This document shows positions 1 through 8,940 of a stretch of DNA of 64,000 nt, piece by piece. Position numbers and translations under genes: made by a program. Position 1 is the stretch's first letter; each line of letters opens with the position of its first letter. The stretch is from the NCBI RefSeq assembly GCF_003324185.1, contig NZ_PXUP01000006.1:1-64000 (forward strand), given 5' to 3'. The notes below the pieces were generated by a model. That model did not search any database, had not been told where the DNA came from, and saw nothing but the letters and a program-made list of their open reading frames with translations. Source of the DNA: Faecalibacterium prausnitzii (lineage in GTDB: Bacteria; Bacillota; Clostridia; Oscillospirales; Ruminococcaceae).

Positions 1-140
1 CGGGCTTGCTTTGCTATTCTCTCCGTCGCCCTCGCTGCATTGATTATGGCATTTGAATGCTGTTTGTCAGGGGCAGCAGTCGGCAGACGGATTTTTTCAT
101 TTTGGGGCTTGACTTTTAATAGTTAGTCTCCCATATACAC

Positions 141-171
141 AAGGGGCATCCGCAAACCGCAGATGCCCCTT
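141..171. terminator. hairpin at the left edge, terminator-like
   Basis: A perfect 10-bp stem (AAGGGGCATC, 141-150, paired with 162-171) closes an 11-base loop. It precedes the excisionase-like gene and probably ends a transcript of the mobile element that continues to the left of the window. The U-tract is poor, so the call is tentative. I see no gene in bases 1-245. Confidence 0.5.
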
Positions 172-245
172 GTTACATATTAAGACTACAATATATAGGT
201 TTCGTTTATTCAGTTAGTACAGCATTCAGAGAAAAGAGGTATTCT

Positions 246-446
246 ATGCGCTCTCAGTTCACTTCGTATGAGCAGCTTCCCATCACTCTGACAGCCGATC
301 ATGTCGCTGCTGCGCTGGGCATCTCCCGCGCCAACGCTTACATCCTGCTCCGTTCGGACGGCTTTCCCACGCTCCACATCGGTAAGCGGATGGTCGTACC
401 CAAAGACCGTTTTCTTCAGTGGATCACGGACAGCGTAAATGGCTGA
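246..446 (+). CDS. excisionase-like helix-turn-helix DNA-binding protein
   Basis: This 66-residue protein matches the small MerR/AlpA-like HTH family that includes Xis proteins. The HTH lies around residues 17-40 (DHVAAALGISRANAYILL), followed by the typical wing GFPTLHIGKRMVVPKDRFLQW. An AAAAGAGG ribosome site lies 7 bases before the ATG. It is 75 bp upstream of an integrase on the same strand, the usual xis-int order, so a role in directing excision is likely. Which element it serves cannot be told, because the rest lies outside the window. Confidence 0.75.
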   Translation: MRSQFTSYEQLPITLTADHVAAALGISRANAYILLRSDGFPTLHIGKRMVVPKDRFLQWITDSVNG

Positions 447-521
447 TCTGACATCCTTGATTCAAGAGGTTTCTTTTTCTATACTATTCCCGAAACGACT
501 TGACATCAGGAAGGAGGCAAT

Positions 522-1619
522 ATGCCAAGCAAACGTTCACACGGCGAGGGTACGCTTCGCCACCGCAGCGATGGTCGCTGGGAATTACGTATGATGGACG
601 GCTACCAGAAAGATGGTTCGCCGCGCTTCAAGACCTTCTATGGCAAGACTCAGAAGGAGGTCAAGCTCAAACTGAAAGAGTATCAGGATGCGCTTATCAG
701 CGGTGTCCAGCTGGACACGATCCTGTACTTTGAGGATTGGGCTGATACATGGTTCGAGGGTCACAAGGATAATATCGCTCCCACGACACAGGAAAGCTAC
801 AAATACTGCCTGAAAATGCTCAAAGAGGGATTTTATCATCGCCCCTTGACCGTCATACGCCCGATCGATATTGAAAACTTCCTGAAAGGGATGCGGCGCG
901 ATGGCCGCTCGGATTCTTACATCAGCAAGGCACGAGGGATGCTCTACCAGATCTTTCAAAAGGCAGAAGCCAATGACCTTGTGCGCCGCAACCCGGTCCG
1001 GCTTGCTGAAAAGATGCGGGCATCCGGCACCGCAAAACGCAAGGAAGCCTTTACCACAGCGGAAGTCGCACACCTGATGAAGGTACTGCCCGATGACCGC
1101 ATGGGCTTGAGCATCCGGCTTTTACTCGGCACTGGAATGAGAATGCAGGAACTTCTGGCTTTGGAGCCGCAGTTTATTGAAGAAGATGGCTCTGTCATTC
1201 ACATCCGGCAGGCAGTAAAGGTCGTAAAAGGTACAGTCAGCATCGGCAGTCCGAAATCCAAAGACAGTATCCGGGATATTCCGGTGCCGCTGAATGTCCG
1301 CCCGTGTGCCATCAAGCTGCGGGATACCACCGACCAGTTCATCTGGGAAAGCCCCAAGACCGGCTTGCCCTGCACCCCCACCCATTTCCGGGATGTGTTC
1401 CGCAAATCTCTGGAAGAAGCGGGCGATGTCCGCTTGCTCACACCGCACAGCTGCCGCCACACCTATGTATCGCAGATGCAGGCGTTGGGCGTGGATATCC
1501 AGACCATCCAGAGCATCGTAGGCCATGCCGACACCGAGATGACTGAACATTATCTCCATGTTCAGGAATCCATTCGGCAGAGTGCGATCCAGTTGTTCAG
1601 TGAGGCGTTTTCGGCCTGA
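522..1619 (+). CDS. tyrosine recombinase / phage-type integrase
   Basis: This 365-residue site-specific recombinase has an N-terminal arm-type DNA-binding region (about residues 10-60, with the GRWELR...K..FYGKTQKE pattern), a SAM-like core-binding domain (about 65-165) and a catalytic domain. The catalytic residues are visible: R207 in GTGMRMQEL, a lysine in PKSKDSIRDIP, H309 and R312 in HSCRHT, H335 in VGHAD and Y344 in EHYLHV. The start follows AAGGAGG. The gene reads toward a tRNA-Pro gene whose 3' end faces it, the classic location of an integrated element's int gene. It looks intact. Confidence 0.93.
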   Translation: MPSKRSHGEGTLRHRSDGRWELRMMDGYQKDGSPRFKTFYGKTQKEVKLKLKEYQDALISGVQLDTILYFEDWADTWFEGHKDNIAPTTQESYKYCLKMLKEGFYHRPLTVIRPIDIENFLKGMRRDGRSDSYISKARGMLYQIFQKAEANDLVRRNPVRLAEKMRASGTAKRKEAFTTAEVAHLMKVLPDDRMGLSIRLLLGTGMRMQELLALEPQFIEEDGSVIHIRQAVKVVKGTVSIGSPKSKDSIRDIPVPLNVRPCAIKLRDTTDQFIWESPKTGLPCTPTHFRDVFRKSLEEAGDVRLLTPHSCRHTYVSQMQALGVDIQTIQSIVGHADTEMTEHYLHVQESIRQSAIQLFSEAFSA

Positions 1620-1665
1620 AAATTGGATGGAACGGCACTAATTAGACCAGATAAAATCGTTGGCA

Positions 1666-1689
1666 TTGTGGTCAAAATTGTGGTCAAAA
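1666..1689 (+). repeat. tandem 12-bp direct repeat after the integrase
   Basis: TTGTGGTCAAAA occurs twice back to back (1666-1677 and 1678-1689), between the integrase stop and the tRNA terminator. Short direct repeats next to an int gene are often arm-type integrase binding sites or part of the attachment site; that role is inferred. Confidence 0.6.
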
Positions 1690-1716
1690 CCAAATGAGGT
1701 CAGCCTATAAACAAAA

Positions 1717-1752
1717 AAATCCAACGATTTCTAACGTGAAATCGTTGGATTT
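1717..1752 (-). terminator. intrinsic terminator of tRNA-Pro
   Basis: A 15-bp perfect stem (1717-1731 with 1738-1752) has a 6-base loop. On the minus strand it is followed by a run of seven T, immediately downstream of the tRNA 3' end. It marks the junction between the tRNA gene and the integrated element. Confidence 0.88.
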
Positions 1753-1753
1753 A

Positions 1754-1831
1754 TGGTCCGAGTGGCGAGAATCGAACTCACGGCCTCTTGAACCCCATTC
1801 AAGCGCGCTACCAAAACTGCGCTACACCCGG
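1754..1831 (-). tRNA. tRNA-Pro (GGG anticodon)
   Basis: The minus strand folds as a tRNA. The acceptor arm is CCGGGTG/CACTCGG with discriminator A and encoded CCA (1754-1756). The D stem is GCGC/GCGC, the anticodon stem CTTGA/TCAAG encloses the loop ATGGGGT (anticodon GGG, proline), and the T loop is TTCGATTC. It is 78 nt with CCA. It is a plausible chromosomal attachment site for the adjacent integrase. Confidence 0.93.
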
Positions 1832-1874
1832 ATATCGACCGCCGCTTCCCTACCGAAGCGTGGCGACAAGAGAT

Positions 1875-1903
1875 ATTATACTCAGGCAAGGCCGTTTTGT
1901 CAA
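1875..1903 (-). promoter_or_regulatory. consensus promoter of tRNA-Pro
   Basis: On the minus strand TTGACA (1903-1898) and TATAAT (1880-1875) are separated by exactly 17 bp, about 45 bp upstream of the mature tRNA. Both hexamers match the housekeeping sigma consensus perfectly. Confidence 0.9.
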
Positions 1904-1985
1904 CAGATTTTTCGATTATTTTTGGTTTTTTCTGAGAAAAGTCTGATTTTTACACGGATACGCGCTTTTTTGTTTTTTGCTGTTT

Positions 1986-4853
1986 TCAGTGTTTTTCCGC
2001 TTCTGCGGCGCGCTGCGCACGGTCGCGTTCCAGCAGCGGGCGCAGGTACTGGCCGGTAAAGCTGCCGGGCACGGCGGCCACCTGCTCCGGGGTACCCTCG
2101 GCCACGATCTCGCCACCGGCACTACCGCCCTCCGGGCCAAGGTCGATGATATGGTCGGCACACTTGATCAGATCCAGATTATGCTCGATGACGATGACCG
2201 TATTGCCCACGTCCACCAGTTTTTGCAGCACCTCGATCAGGCGGTGCACGTCTGCAATGTGCAGGCCGGTGGTGGGCTCGTCCAGAATATACACCGTTTT
2301 GCCGGTGCCGCGGCGGGCAAGCTCGTTGGCCAGCTTTACGCGCTGCGCCTCGCCACCGGACAGGGTGGTGGCGCTCTGCCCCAAGGTGACGTAGCCAAGA
2401 CCCACGTCCAGCAGCGTTTGCAGCTTGCGGGCGATCTTGGGCTGGTTGGCAAAGAACACCACCGCTTCCTCCACGGTCATGTTCAGCACATCCGCAATGG
2501 TCTTTTCCTTATACTTTACTTCCAGCGTTTCGCGGTTGTAGCGCGCGCCCTTGCACACCTCGCAGGGCACATATACATCCGGCAAAAAGTGCATCTCGAT
2601 CTGCAGAATGCCGTTGCCCTCGCAGGCTTCGCAGCGGCCGCCCTTGACGTTGAAGCTGAACCGTCCCGGGCCGTAGCCGCGCATCTTGGCGTCCTGCGTC
2701 TGGGAGAATACGGTGCGGATATCGTTGAACACGCCGGTGTAGGTGGCGGGGTTGGAGCGCGGGGTGCGGCCGATGGGCTGCTGATCGATGCCAATGACCT
2801 TATCCACGAACTCCAGCCCCTCTACCCCATCGCATTTGCCGGCGCGGGAGCGGGCACCGTTCAGTTCGCTGGCCAGCGTTTTGTACAAGATCTCGTTGAT
2901 GAGGCTGGACTTGCCCGAGCCGGAAATGCCGGTGACGCAGATGAACTCCCCCAGAGGGAAGCTGACGTCGATGTTGCGCAGGTTATTTTCCCGTGCGCCC
3001 TTTACGGTCAGACAGTGGCCGTTGCCGGTGCGGCGGGTCTGGGGCACTGCAATGCGCTTGCGGCCGGAGAGATAGTCGCCGGTAATGCTGCGCTTGGCCT
3101 TGCAGATATCCTTTACGCTGCCTGCGGCTACGATCTCGCCGCCGTGCACGCCGGCACCGGGGCCTACGTCCACGATATAGTCCGCGCTGCGCATGGTGTC
3201 CTCGTCGTGCTCTACCACGATGACCGTGTTGCCCAAATCCCGCAGGTTTTTCAAGGTAGCGATGAGCTTATCGTTGTCCCGCTGATGCAGGCCGATAGAG
3301 GGCTCGTCCAGCACATAGAGCACGCCGGACAGGGCGCTACCGATCTGGGTGGTCAGACGGATGCGCTGGCTCTCACCACCGGAAAGCGTGCCCGCCGCCC
3401 GGGCAAGCGTGAGATAATCCAGACCCACACTCTGCAAGAATTGCAGGCGGTTCTTGATCTCCTTCATGATCTGGCCGCCGATCTGCTGCTGCTTTTCGGT
3501 GAGGTTCGACTCGTTTTGCTTGATAAATTCCAGCTCGTCCCGGATGGACATCTCACAGAACTGGCTGATGTTCTTGTCCCCGATGGTCACGGCAAGCACC
3601 ACCGGCTTCAGGCGCTGGCCGTGGCAGTCCGGGCATTCCACGCCGGACATAAAGCTGCCGATTTCTTCCTTCATCCACTCGCTGCTGGTCTCGCGGAAGC
3701 GGCGCTCCAGATTTTCCACAATGCCCTCAAAGGTGTTGTAGTACACCCCGCTGCCGAACTCGTTGGTGCGGTGCATCTCGATCTTTTCGCCGTTGGTGCC
3801 GTAGAGCAGGGCGTTCACCGCCTCGGTGCTCATCTCCTTGATGGGCGTATCCAGCGTAAAGCCGTATTTTTTGCCAAGACCAAGGTAGTACATCTCGCTC
3901 ACCGAGCCTTCGGCGTAGTACCAGCCGCTGGCCTTGATGGCACCCTCGCGGATGGAAAGGCTGCGGTTGGGCAGGATGCGATCCTCATCCACCCGCATAA
4001 AGGTGCCAAGGCCGGTGCATTTTTCGCAGGCACCCAGCGGGTTATTGAAGGAGAACAGCCGGGGCGACAGGTCGCTGATGGAAATGCCATGCTCCGGGCA
4101 GGCAAAGTTCTGGCTGAAGGTCATGCACTCGCCGCCGATGACGTCCACCTCGGCTACGCCGCCGGTGAGCGCCAGCGCCGTTTCCAGCGAATCCGCCAGA
4201 CGGCTGCGGATGCCCTTGCGCAAAGCAAGACGGTCCACCACGATCTCCACCGTATGCTTGATGTTCTTTTCCAGACTGATCTCCTCGTCCAGATCATACA
4301 GGTTGCCGTCGATTTTCACGCGGGCGTAACCGGCGCGGCGGGCGGCATCCAGCTCCTTTTGCTGGGTGCCCTTGCGCTGGCGCACCACGGGGGCTAAAAT
4401 CTGGAACTTGGTGCCCTCCTCCAGCTTGAGGACGGCATCTACCATCTCGTCCACGGTCTGCTGGCTGATGACCCGCCCGCACACCGGGCAGTGCGGCACG
4501 CCGATGCGGGCGTACAGCAGGCGCAGATAATCGTAAATTTCAGTCACAGTGCCCACGGTGGAGCGGGGGTTGTGGCTTGTGGTCTTTTGGTCGATGGAGA
4601 TGGCCGGCGAAAGACCGGTGATCTCGTCCACGTCCGGCTTATCCATCCGCCCCAGAAACATCCGGGCGTAGCTGGAAAGGCTTTCCACATAGCGGCGCTG
4701 ACCGTCGGCATAGATGGTATCGAAAGCCAGACTGGACTTGCCCGAACCGGAAAGGCCGGTCATAACGATCAACTTTTCCCGTGGGAGGGTCAGGTTGATA
4801 TTTTTCAGGTTGTGCTCGCGGGCACCCTTGATGATGATTTTATCGTTTGCCAA
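1986..4853 (-). CDS. uvrA: excinuclease ABC subunit A
   Basis: This is the damage-sensing ATPase of nucleotide excision repair, acting as a dimer with UvrB. From the TTG start it has 955 residues, close to the family's ~940. It has two ABC modules, each with a [18 protein letters not shown] Walker A and an LSGGE signature, and several CxxC zinc motifs (CPVC, CEKC, CPDC, CEAC, CEVC). I chose TTG at 4853 because GGGAG lies 8 bases upstream and the protein then begins (M)[18 protein letters not shown], as UvrA proteins do. An ATG lies 33 bases further upstream. The start lies inside the 3' end of uvrB (14-bp overlap), suggesting translational coupling. Confidence 0.97.
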   Translation of the reverse strand: MANDKIIIKGAREHNLKNINLTLPREKLIVMTGLSGSGKSSLAFDTIYADGQRRYVESLSSYARMFLGRMDKPDVDEITGLSPAISIDQKTTSHNPRSTVGTVTEIYDYLRLLYARIGVPHCPVCGRVISQQTVDEMVDAVLKLEEGTKFQILAPVVRQRKGTQQKELDAARRAGYARVKIDGNLYDLDEEISLEKNIKHTVEIVVDRLALRKGIRSRLADSLETALALTGGVAEVDVIGGECMTFSQNFACPEHGISISDLSPRLFSFNNPLGACEKCTGLGTFMRVDEDRILPNRSLSIREGAIKASGWYYAEGSVSEMYYLGLGKKYGFTLDTPIKEMSTEAVNALLYGTNGEKIEMHRTNEFGSGVYYNTFEGIVENLERRFRETSSEWMKEEIGSFMSGVECPDCHGQRLKPVVLAVTIGDKNISQFCEMSIRDELEFIKQNESNLTEKQQQIGGQIMKEIKNRLQFLQSVGLDYLTLARAAGTLSGGESQRIRLTTQIGSALSGVLYVLDEPSIGLHQRDNDKLIATLKNLRDLGNTVIVVEHDEDTMRSADYIVDVGPGAGVHGGEIVAAGSVKDICKAKRSITGDYLSGRKRIAVPQTRRTGNGHCLTVKGARENNLRNIDVSFPLGEFICVTGISGSGKSSLINEILYKTLASELNGARSRAGKCDGVEGLEFVDKVIGIDQQPIGRTPRSNPATYTGVFNDIRTVFSQTQDAKMRGYGPGRFSFNVKGGRCEACEGNGILQIEMHFLPDVYVPCEVCKGARYNRETLEVKYKEKTIADVLNMTVEEAVVFFANQPKIARKLQTLLDVGLGYVTLGQSATTLSGGEAQRVKLANELARRGTGKTVYILDEPTTGLHIADVHRLIEVLQKLVDVGNTVIVIEHNLDLIKCADHIIDLGPEGGSAGGEIVAEGTPEQVAAVPGSFTGQYLRPLLERDRAQRAAEAEKH

Positions 4854-6897
4854 GGTATTTTCTCCCTTTTCGTTGTGTCTGTGCATGGTTCTGTTTGCGT
4901 TCGGTCTCGGCGGCGGAGTCCACGGTGGGGTTTTCGCCCCGGCGCAGACGGTCGATCTGATCCCGCAGGAAGGCTGCGTGCTCAAATTCCAGCAGCTTCG
5001 CAGCCTCCTTCATCTCCCGGGTCAGGCGCTCGATGGCAGCTTCCCGCTCCATCTTGCCCATGCGGCGGGTGTTGCGCTTGGCGTTTTCGGCCTTATCGCT
5101 GATCTCGATGCTGTCAGCAATGGCCTTGACGATGGTCTTGGGCACGATGCCGTGTTCCTCATTATAGGCCATCTGGATGGCGCGGCGGCGCTCGGTCTCG
5201 GTGATGGCGCGCTCCATGCTGTCGGTCACCACATCAGCGTACATGATGACCATGCCCTCCGCGTTGCGGGCGGCGCGGCCGATGGTCTGGATCAGGCTGG
5301 TCTCGCTGCGCAGAAAGCCCTCCTTGTCGGCATCCAGAATGGCCACAAGGCTCACCTCCGGCAAATCCAGACCTTCGCGCAGCAGGTTGATGCCCACCAC
5401 CACGTCGATGCTGCCCAAACGCAGATCCTTGATGATCTCCATCCGCTCAAAGGTATCCACCTCGTGGTGCATATACTTGACCTTGATCCCCTGCTCGGTG
5501 AGGTAATCGGTGAGATCCTCGGCCATCTTTTTGGTCAGGGTGGTCACAAGCACCCGCTCCTGCCGCTGGATGCGGGCGTTGATCTCGCCCAGCAGGTCCA
5601 CCACCTGCCCTTCCACCGGGCGCACCGAGATGACCGGGTCCAAAAGACCCGTGGGACGGATGACCTGCTGCGCCACCTGTGAGCTGTTCCGGCGCTCGTA
5701 CTCGCCGGGGGTGGCGGAGACAAAGATCATCTGGTTGAGCTTGGACTCCACCTCCTCAAATTTCAGGGGGCGGTTATCAAAGGCGGACGGCAAACGGAAA
5801 CCGTATTCCACCAGCGTTTTTTTGCGGGCGTAGTCGCCGCCGTACATGGCGCGCACCTGCGGCAAGGTGACGTGGCTCTCGTCCACGAAGAGCAGAAAAT
5901 CCTCCGGGAAATAATCCAGCAGGGTGGTGGGCATACTGCCCGGCGCACGACCGGACAGCACTGCCGAGTAGTTTTCGATGCCCTTGCAGATACCCACCTC
6001 GTTCAGCATCTCGATATCGTAGTTGGTGCGCTGGGCAATGCGCTGCGCCTCGATCAGCTTGCCCTCGGCGGTGAACTGTTTGACCTGCGCATCGCACTCG
6101 GCGCGGATCTTTTCCAGTGCAGCGGCCTTTTTTTCCGCGCTGACGATATAGTGGCTGGCCGGGAAGATAGCAACATGCTTGACCACGTTCTGCTTGGAGC
6201 CGGTCAGGGGGTTGAACTCGGTAATGCGGTCGATCTCGTCCCCGAAGAACTCCACCCGGATGGCAAGCTCGCTCATATAGGCCAGATAGATGTCCACCGT
6301 ATCACCGTGCACCCGGAACTTATTGCGCACAAAATTCACGTCGTTGCGCTCGTATTGCAGGGTGACCAGCTTTTTGCACAACTCATCCCGCTCCATCTGC
6401 ATCCCGGGGCGCAGACTGATGACCATGCTGCGGTAGTCGATGGGGTCGCCCAGCGAGTAGATGCAGGACACCGAGGCCACAATAATGACGTCCCGCCGCT
6501 CGGAAAGTGCCGCCGTAGCCGAATGGCGCAGGCGGTCGATCTCGTCGTTGATAGCGCTGTCCTTTTCAATATAGGTATCGGTGCTGGGAATGTAGGCCTC
6601 CGGCTGGTAGTAGTCGTAGTAGCTGACGAAGTACTCCACCGCATTGTTGGGGAAAAACGAGCGGAACTCGGTACACAGCTGCGCCGCCAGCGTTTTGTTG
6701 TGCGCCAGCACCAGCGTGGGGCGGTTGCACTGGGCAATGACGTTGGCCATGGTAAAGGTTTTGCCGCTGCCGGTCACGCCCAGCAGGGTCTGGCAGCGGT
6801 CACCCCGCTGCACCCCCTCCACCAACTGCGCGATCGCCTGAGGCTGGTCGCCAGTGGGGGCATAGTTCGACACCAGTTCAAATTTTTCCTCTGCCAT
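4840..6897 (-). CDS. uvrB: excinuclease ABC subunit B
   Basis: UvrB is the DNA helicase-like subunit that is loaded by UvrA and recruits UvrC. The 685-residue protein has Walker A GVTGSGKT near its N-terminus, the beta-hairpin region [24 protein letters not shown]-like DESH, helicase motifs ([23 protein letters not shown]) and a C-terminal UVR domain (about residues 625-660). The ATG at 6897 follows GGGAG, and a longer frame upstream has no better site. It is first in a uvrB-uvrA operon. No obvious LexA operator is seen by eye. Confidence 0.97.
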   Translation of the reverse strand: MAEEKFELVSNYAPTGDQPQAIAQLVEGVQRGDRCQTLLGVTGSGKTFTMANVIAQCNRPTLVLAHNKTLAAQLCTEFRSFFPNNAVEYFVSYYDYYQPEAYIPSTDTYIEKDSAINDEIDRLRHSATAALSERRDVIIVASVSCIYSLGDPIDYRSMVISLRPGMQMERDELCKKLVTLQYERNDVNFVRNKFRVHGDTVDIYLAYMSELAIRVEFFGDEIDRITEFNPLTGSKQNVVKHVAIFPASHYIVSAEKKAAALEKIRAECDAQVKQFTAEGKLIEAQRIAQRTNYDIEMLNEVGICKGIENYSAVLSGRAPGSMPTTLLDYFPEDFLLFVDESHVTLPQVRAMYGGDYARKKTLVEYGFRLPSAFDNRPLKFEEVESKLNQMIFVSATPGEYERRNSSQVAQQVIRPTGLLDPVISVRPVEGQVVDLLGEINARIQRQERVLVTTLTKKMAEDLTDYLTEQGIKVKYMHHEVDTFERMEIIKDLRLGSIDVVVGINLLREGLDLPEVSLVAILDADKEGFLRSETSLIQTIGRAARNAEGMVIMYADVVTDSMERAITETERRRAIQMAYNEEHGIVPKTIVKAIADSIEISDKAENAKRNTRRMGKMEREAAIERLTREMKEAAKLLEFEHAAFLRDQIDRLRRGENPTVDSAAETERKQNHAQTQRKGRKYLGKR

Positions 6898-6949
6898 CGT
6901 TTTCTCCCTTCCGTGCGCATAACCACAATCAGTTGTTGCTTCAAGTTGT

Positions 6950-6978
6950 ATTATAGCACGCACATTTTATAATGTAAA
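6950..6978 (-). promoter_or_regulatory. promoter of uvrBA
   Basis: On the minus strand TTTACA (6978-6973) and TATAAT (6955-6950) are spaced by 17 bp, about 53 bp upstream of the uvrB ATG. Confidence 0.8.
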
Positions 6979-6990
6979 CAGTTTTTTGTT

Positions 6991-7710
6991 TTACGGCCAG
7001 AACAGCGTGCCGGTCTTGAAATCGTAGATAGGCAGGCGGTTGGCGTCCCGCATGGAAAAATACTCGGTGTCGGTCAGGATAAAGTGGTCCAGCAGGTGCA
7101 CATTTACCAGTCCCAGCGCCCGGGCAATGCTGCCGGTGGCGTCCATATCCTCCAGCGAGGGCAGCGCCACCCCGTTGGGGTGGTTGTGGCAGAGCACCAC
7201 GGCGTCCGTGCCGCCCTTGATGGCGGCTGCTACCACATTTTTGATATCCAGACTGACCCGGTCGGAGGTGCCCTCCCGCAGCCAGACGGCGGCGCGCACC
7301 CGCTTGCGGCTGTCCAGACTGACCAGCATGGCGCGCTCGTAGTCCGACCACGCAAATTTTGCCATCAGGTAGCTGCCCATCTGCTCGGTAGTCTTGATGC
7401 AGCGGGTGGTGCTGGTGCGGCTGCGGCCATAGTACCGGCTGATCTGGGGCAGCAGATGCAGCATCCGGGCAGTAGAGGGGCCTACGCCCTCCACGGTGCA
7501 CAGTTCCTCCTCGCTGGCCTCCAGCACCGCCGCAAAATCCCCAAACCGATCGATCAGATCGTGGGCGATACCGTTGGTGTCCTTTTGGGCGTTGGTCAGG
7601 TAAAGCACATATTCCAGCGCCTCGTGCTCGGCCAGACTGTCCAGCCCGTAGCTTTGCACCCGCTCCCGCATCCGCTGGCGATGTCCCTTGTGCCGTTTAT
7701 TCTCTGCCAT
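6991..7710 (-). CDS. radC: RadC-family JAB/MPN domain protein
   Basis: This 239-residue protein has an N-terminal helix-hairpin-helix region (about 75-95, VEGVGPSTARMLHLL) and a C-terminal JAB-type metalloprotease fold with the metal motif CHNHPNG, followed by a distal S-x8-D pattern (LPSLEDMDAT). The family was once linked to DNA repair, but its biochemical role is unsettled. The ATG at 7710 has GGAG 9 bases upstream; the much longer open frame upstream lacks similarity and is rejected. It lies next to uvrBA but has its own promoter. Confidence 0.93.
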   Translation of the reverse strand: MAENKRHKGHRQRMRERVQSYGLDSLAEHEALEYVLYLTNAQKDTNGIAHDLIDRFGDFAAVLEASEEELCTVEGVGPSTARMLHLLPQISRYYGRSRTSTTRCIKTTEQMGSYLMAKFAWSDYERAMLVSLDSRKRVRAAVWLREGTSDRVSLDIKNVVAAAIKGGTDAVVLCHNHPNGVALPSLEDMDATGSIARALGLVNVHLLDHFILTDTEYFSMRDANRLPIYDFKTGTLFWP

Positions 7711-7741
7711 AGCGGTACTCCTTTTTCTATGTTCTTTCCTT

Positions 7742-7770
7742 ATAGTACCCATTTTGCGGCGCAAACACAA
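7742..7770 (-). promoter_or_regulatory. promoter of radC
   Basis: On the minus strand TTGTGT (7770-7765) and TACTAT (7747-7742) have a 17-bp spacer, about 30 bp upstream of the radC ATG. Confidence 0.65.
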
Positions 7771-7812
7771 GCGTTCTGCAAAAATAACCCGGATTTTGCA
7801 CCGGAATGCGCG

Positions 7813-7841
7813 TTGACTTCCCGCCCCGCCTGTATTACTAT
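7813..7841 (+). promoter_or_regulatory. promoter of the RluA-type gene
   Basis: TTGACT (7813-7818) and TACTAT (7836-7841) have a 17-bp spacer and lie about 38 bp before the ATG. The promoter diverges from that of radC. Confidence 0.7.
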
Positions 7842-7879
7842 AAAAGCATAATTCTGACAAAAACGATGAGGATAGCTTT

Positions 7880-8869
7880 ATGAAACAATTTACTGCCACC
7901 GCCAACGATGACGGCGTGCGTCTTTCGCGCTTTGTGCAGAGCGTGACCCGCGATTTTCCCACCAGCCTGCTGTACAAGAGTTTCCGCAACAAGCGGGTGA
8001 AGGTGAACGGCAAAAAGGCCGCACCGGAGTACCGTTTGCAGGCGGGAGACCTGATCGAGTTGTACATCAACGACGAGTTCTTCCCTCCCGAGGGCGCAAA
8101 GCCGGTGCAGAAGGCTGCCCCCAAAAAGCAGCCCAATCAGCCCAAGGTGACGGTCATCTACGAGGACGAAAATCTTGCGGTGCTGTACAAGCCTACCCAT
8201 CTGCTGTGCCACAGCGACCGCACCGGCGATGCCAATCTGGTGGATGCCTTTACCCAGTACCTGACCCAGAAGGGCGAATACGACCCCCACGGTGAGAACC
8301 GCTTCAAGCCCGGCATCTGCAACCGGCTGGACCGCGGCACCGAGGGGCTGGTGATCGCCGCCAAGAATTACGCCGCCCTGCGGGACATGAACGAGATCAT
8401 CCGCACCGACCTGCTGAAAAAGGAGTACTACACCATCACGGTGGGCATTCCGCAGTCCGGGCGGTTCACCGCATGGTGGGAGCACGACGAGAAAAACAAC
8501 AAGGTCAGCATCCACGCCCATCAATCGCAGGACGAGCGCCGCAAGCAGATCATTACGGACGTGGACGTGCTGCGCACCGCAGGCCCCTTTGCCCTGTGCA
8601 AGATTGGCCTTGTCACCGGGCGCACCCACCAGATCCGCGCTCATCTGGCCTATCTGGGCAAGCCGGTGCTGGGCGATATCAAATACGGCAACCGCAAGAT
8701 GAACGAGCGTACCGGCACCAAGACGCAGGCACTGTGCGCGGTGCGCATCAGCTTTCTGGATATACCGGAGGAAAACACCCTGCACTACCTCTCCGGCAAG
8801 GTCATCAAGCTGAAAGACCCCCAGATCTTACAGCAGTTTGACGCGCTGGATAAAAGCAAAAACGCATAA
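7880..8869 (+). CDS. RluA-family RNA pseudouridine synthase
   Basis: The enzyme isomerises specific uridines in rRNA or tRNA to pseudouridine. The 329-residue protein has an N-terminal S4-like RNA-binding domain (about residues 10-65, RFVQSV...KRVKVNGKKA..YRLQAGD) and a synthase domain with the catalytic aspartate motif NRLDRGTEGLVI. The later motifs GRTHQIRAHLAYLG and PVLGDIKYG are typical of the RluA/C/D branch. The exact target uridine cannot be assigned from sequence. It is monocistronic, with its own promoter and terminator. Confidence 0.92.
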   Translation: MKQFTATANDDGVRLSRFVQSVTRDFPTSLLYKSFRNKRVKVNGKKAAPEYRLQAGDLIELYINDEFFPPEGAKPVQKAAPKKQPNQPKVTVIYEDENLAVLYKPTHLLCHSDRTGDANLVDAFTQYLTQKGEYDPHGENRFKPGICNRLDRGTEGLVIAAKNYAALRDMNEIIRTDLLKKEYYTITVGIPQSGRFTAWWEHDEKNNKVSIHAHQSQDERRKQIITDVDVLRTAGPFALCKIGLVTGRTHQIRAHLAYLGKPVLGDIKYGNRKMNERTGTKTQALCAVRISFLDIPEENTLHYLSGKVIKLKDPQILQQFDALDKSKNA

Positions 8870-8874
8870 CAATA

Positions 8875-8916
8875 AGACCGCTGTTTGCAACAACTGCAAG
8901 CAGCGGTCTGTTTTTT
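8875..8916 (+). terminator. terminator of the RluA-type gene
   Basis: The stem AGACCGCTG (8875-8883) pairs with CAGCGGTCT (8901-8909), with further TTGCA/TGCAA pairing inside, and is followed by TGTTTTTT. It lies 6 bp after the stop codon, between convergent genes. Confidence 0.88.
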
Positions 8917-8940
8917 GCGCTATTTTCTTTTTTGCCCCGT

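Noticed and set aside
1977-4397. 806-codon open frame on the plus strand opposite uvrA
   Set aside because: It is antisense to a clearly conserved gene, lacks a plausible ribosome site, and its histidine/alanine/glycine-rich composition is what the complement of GC-biased codons gives. The same applies to the long plus-strand frames opposite purL (45393-49235), the atp genes and gpmI.
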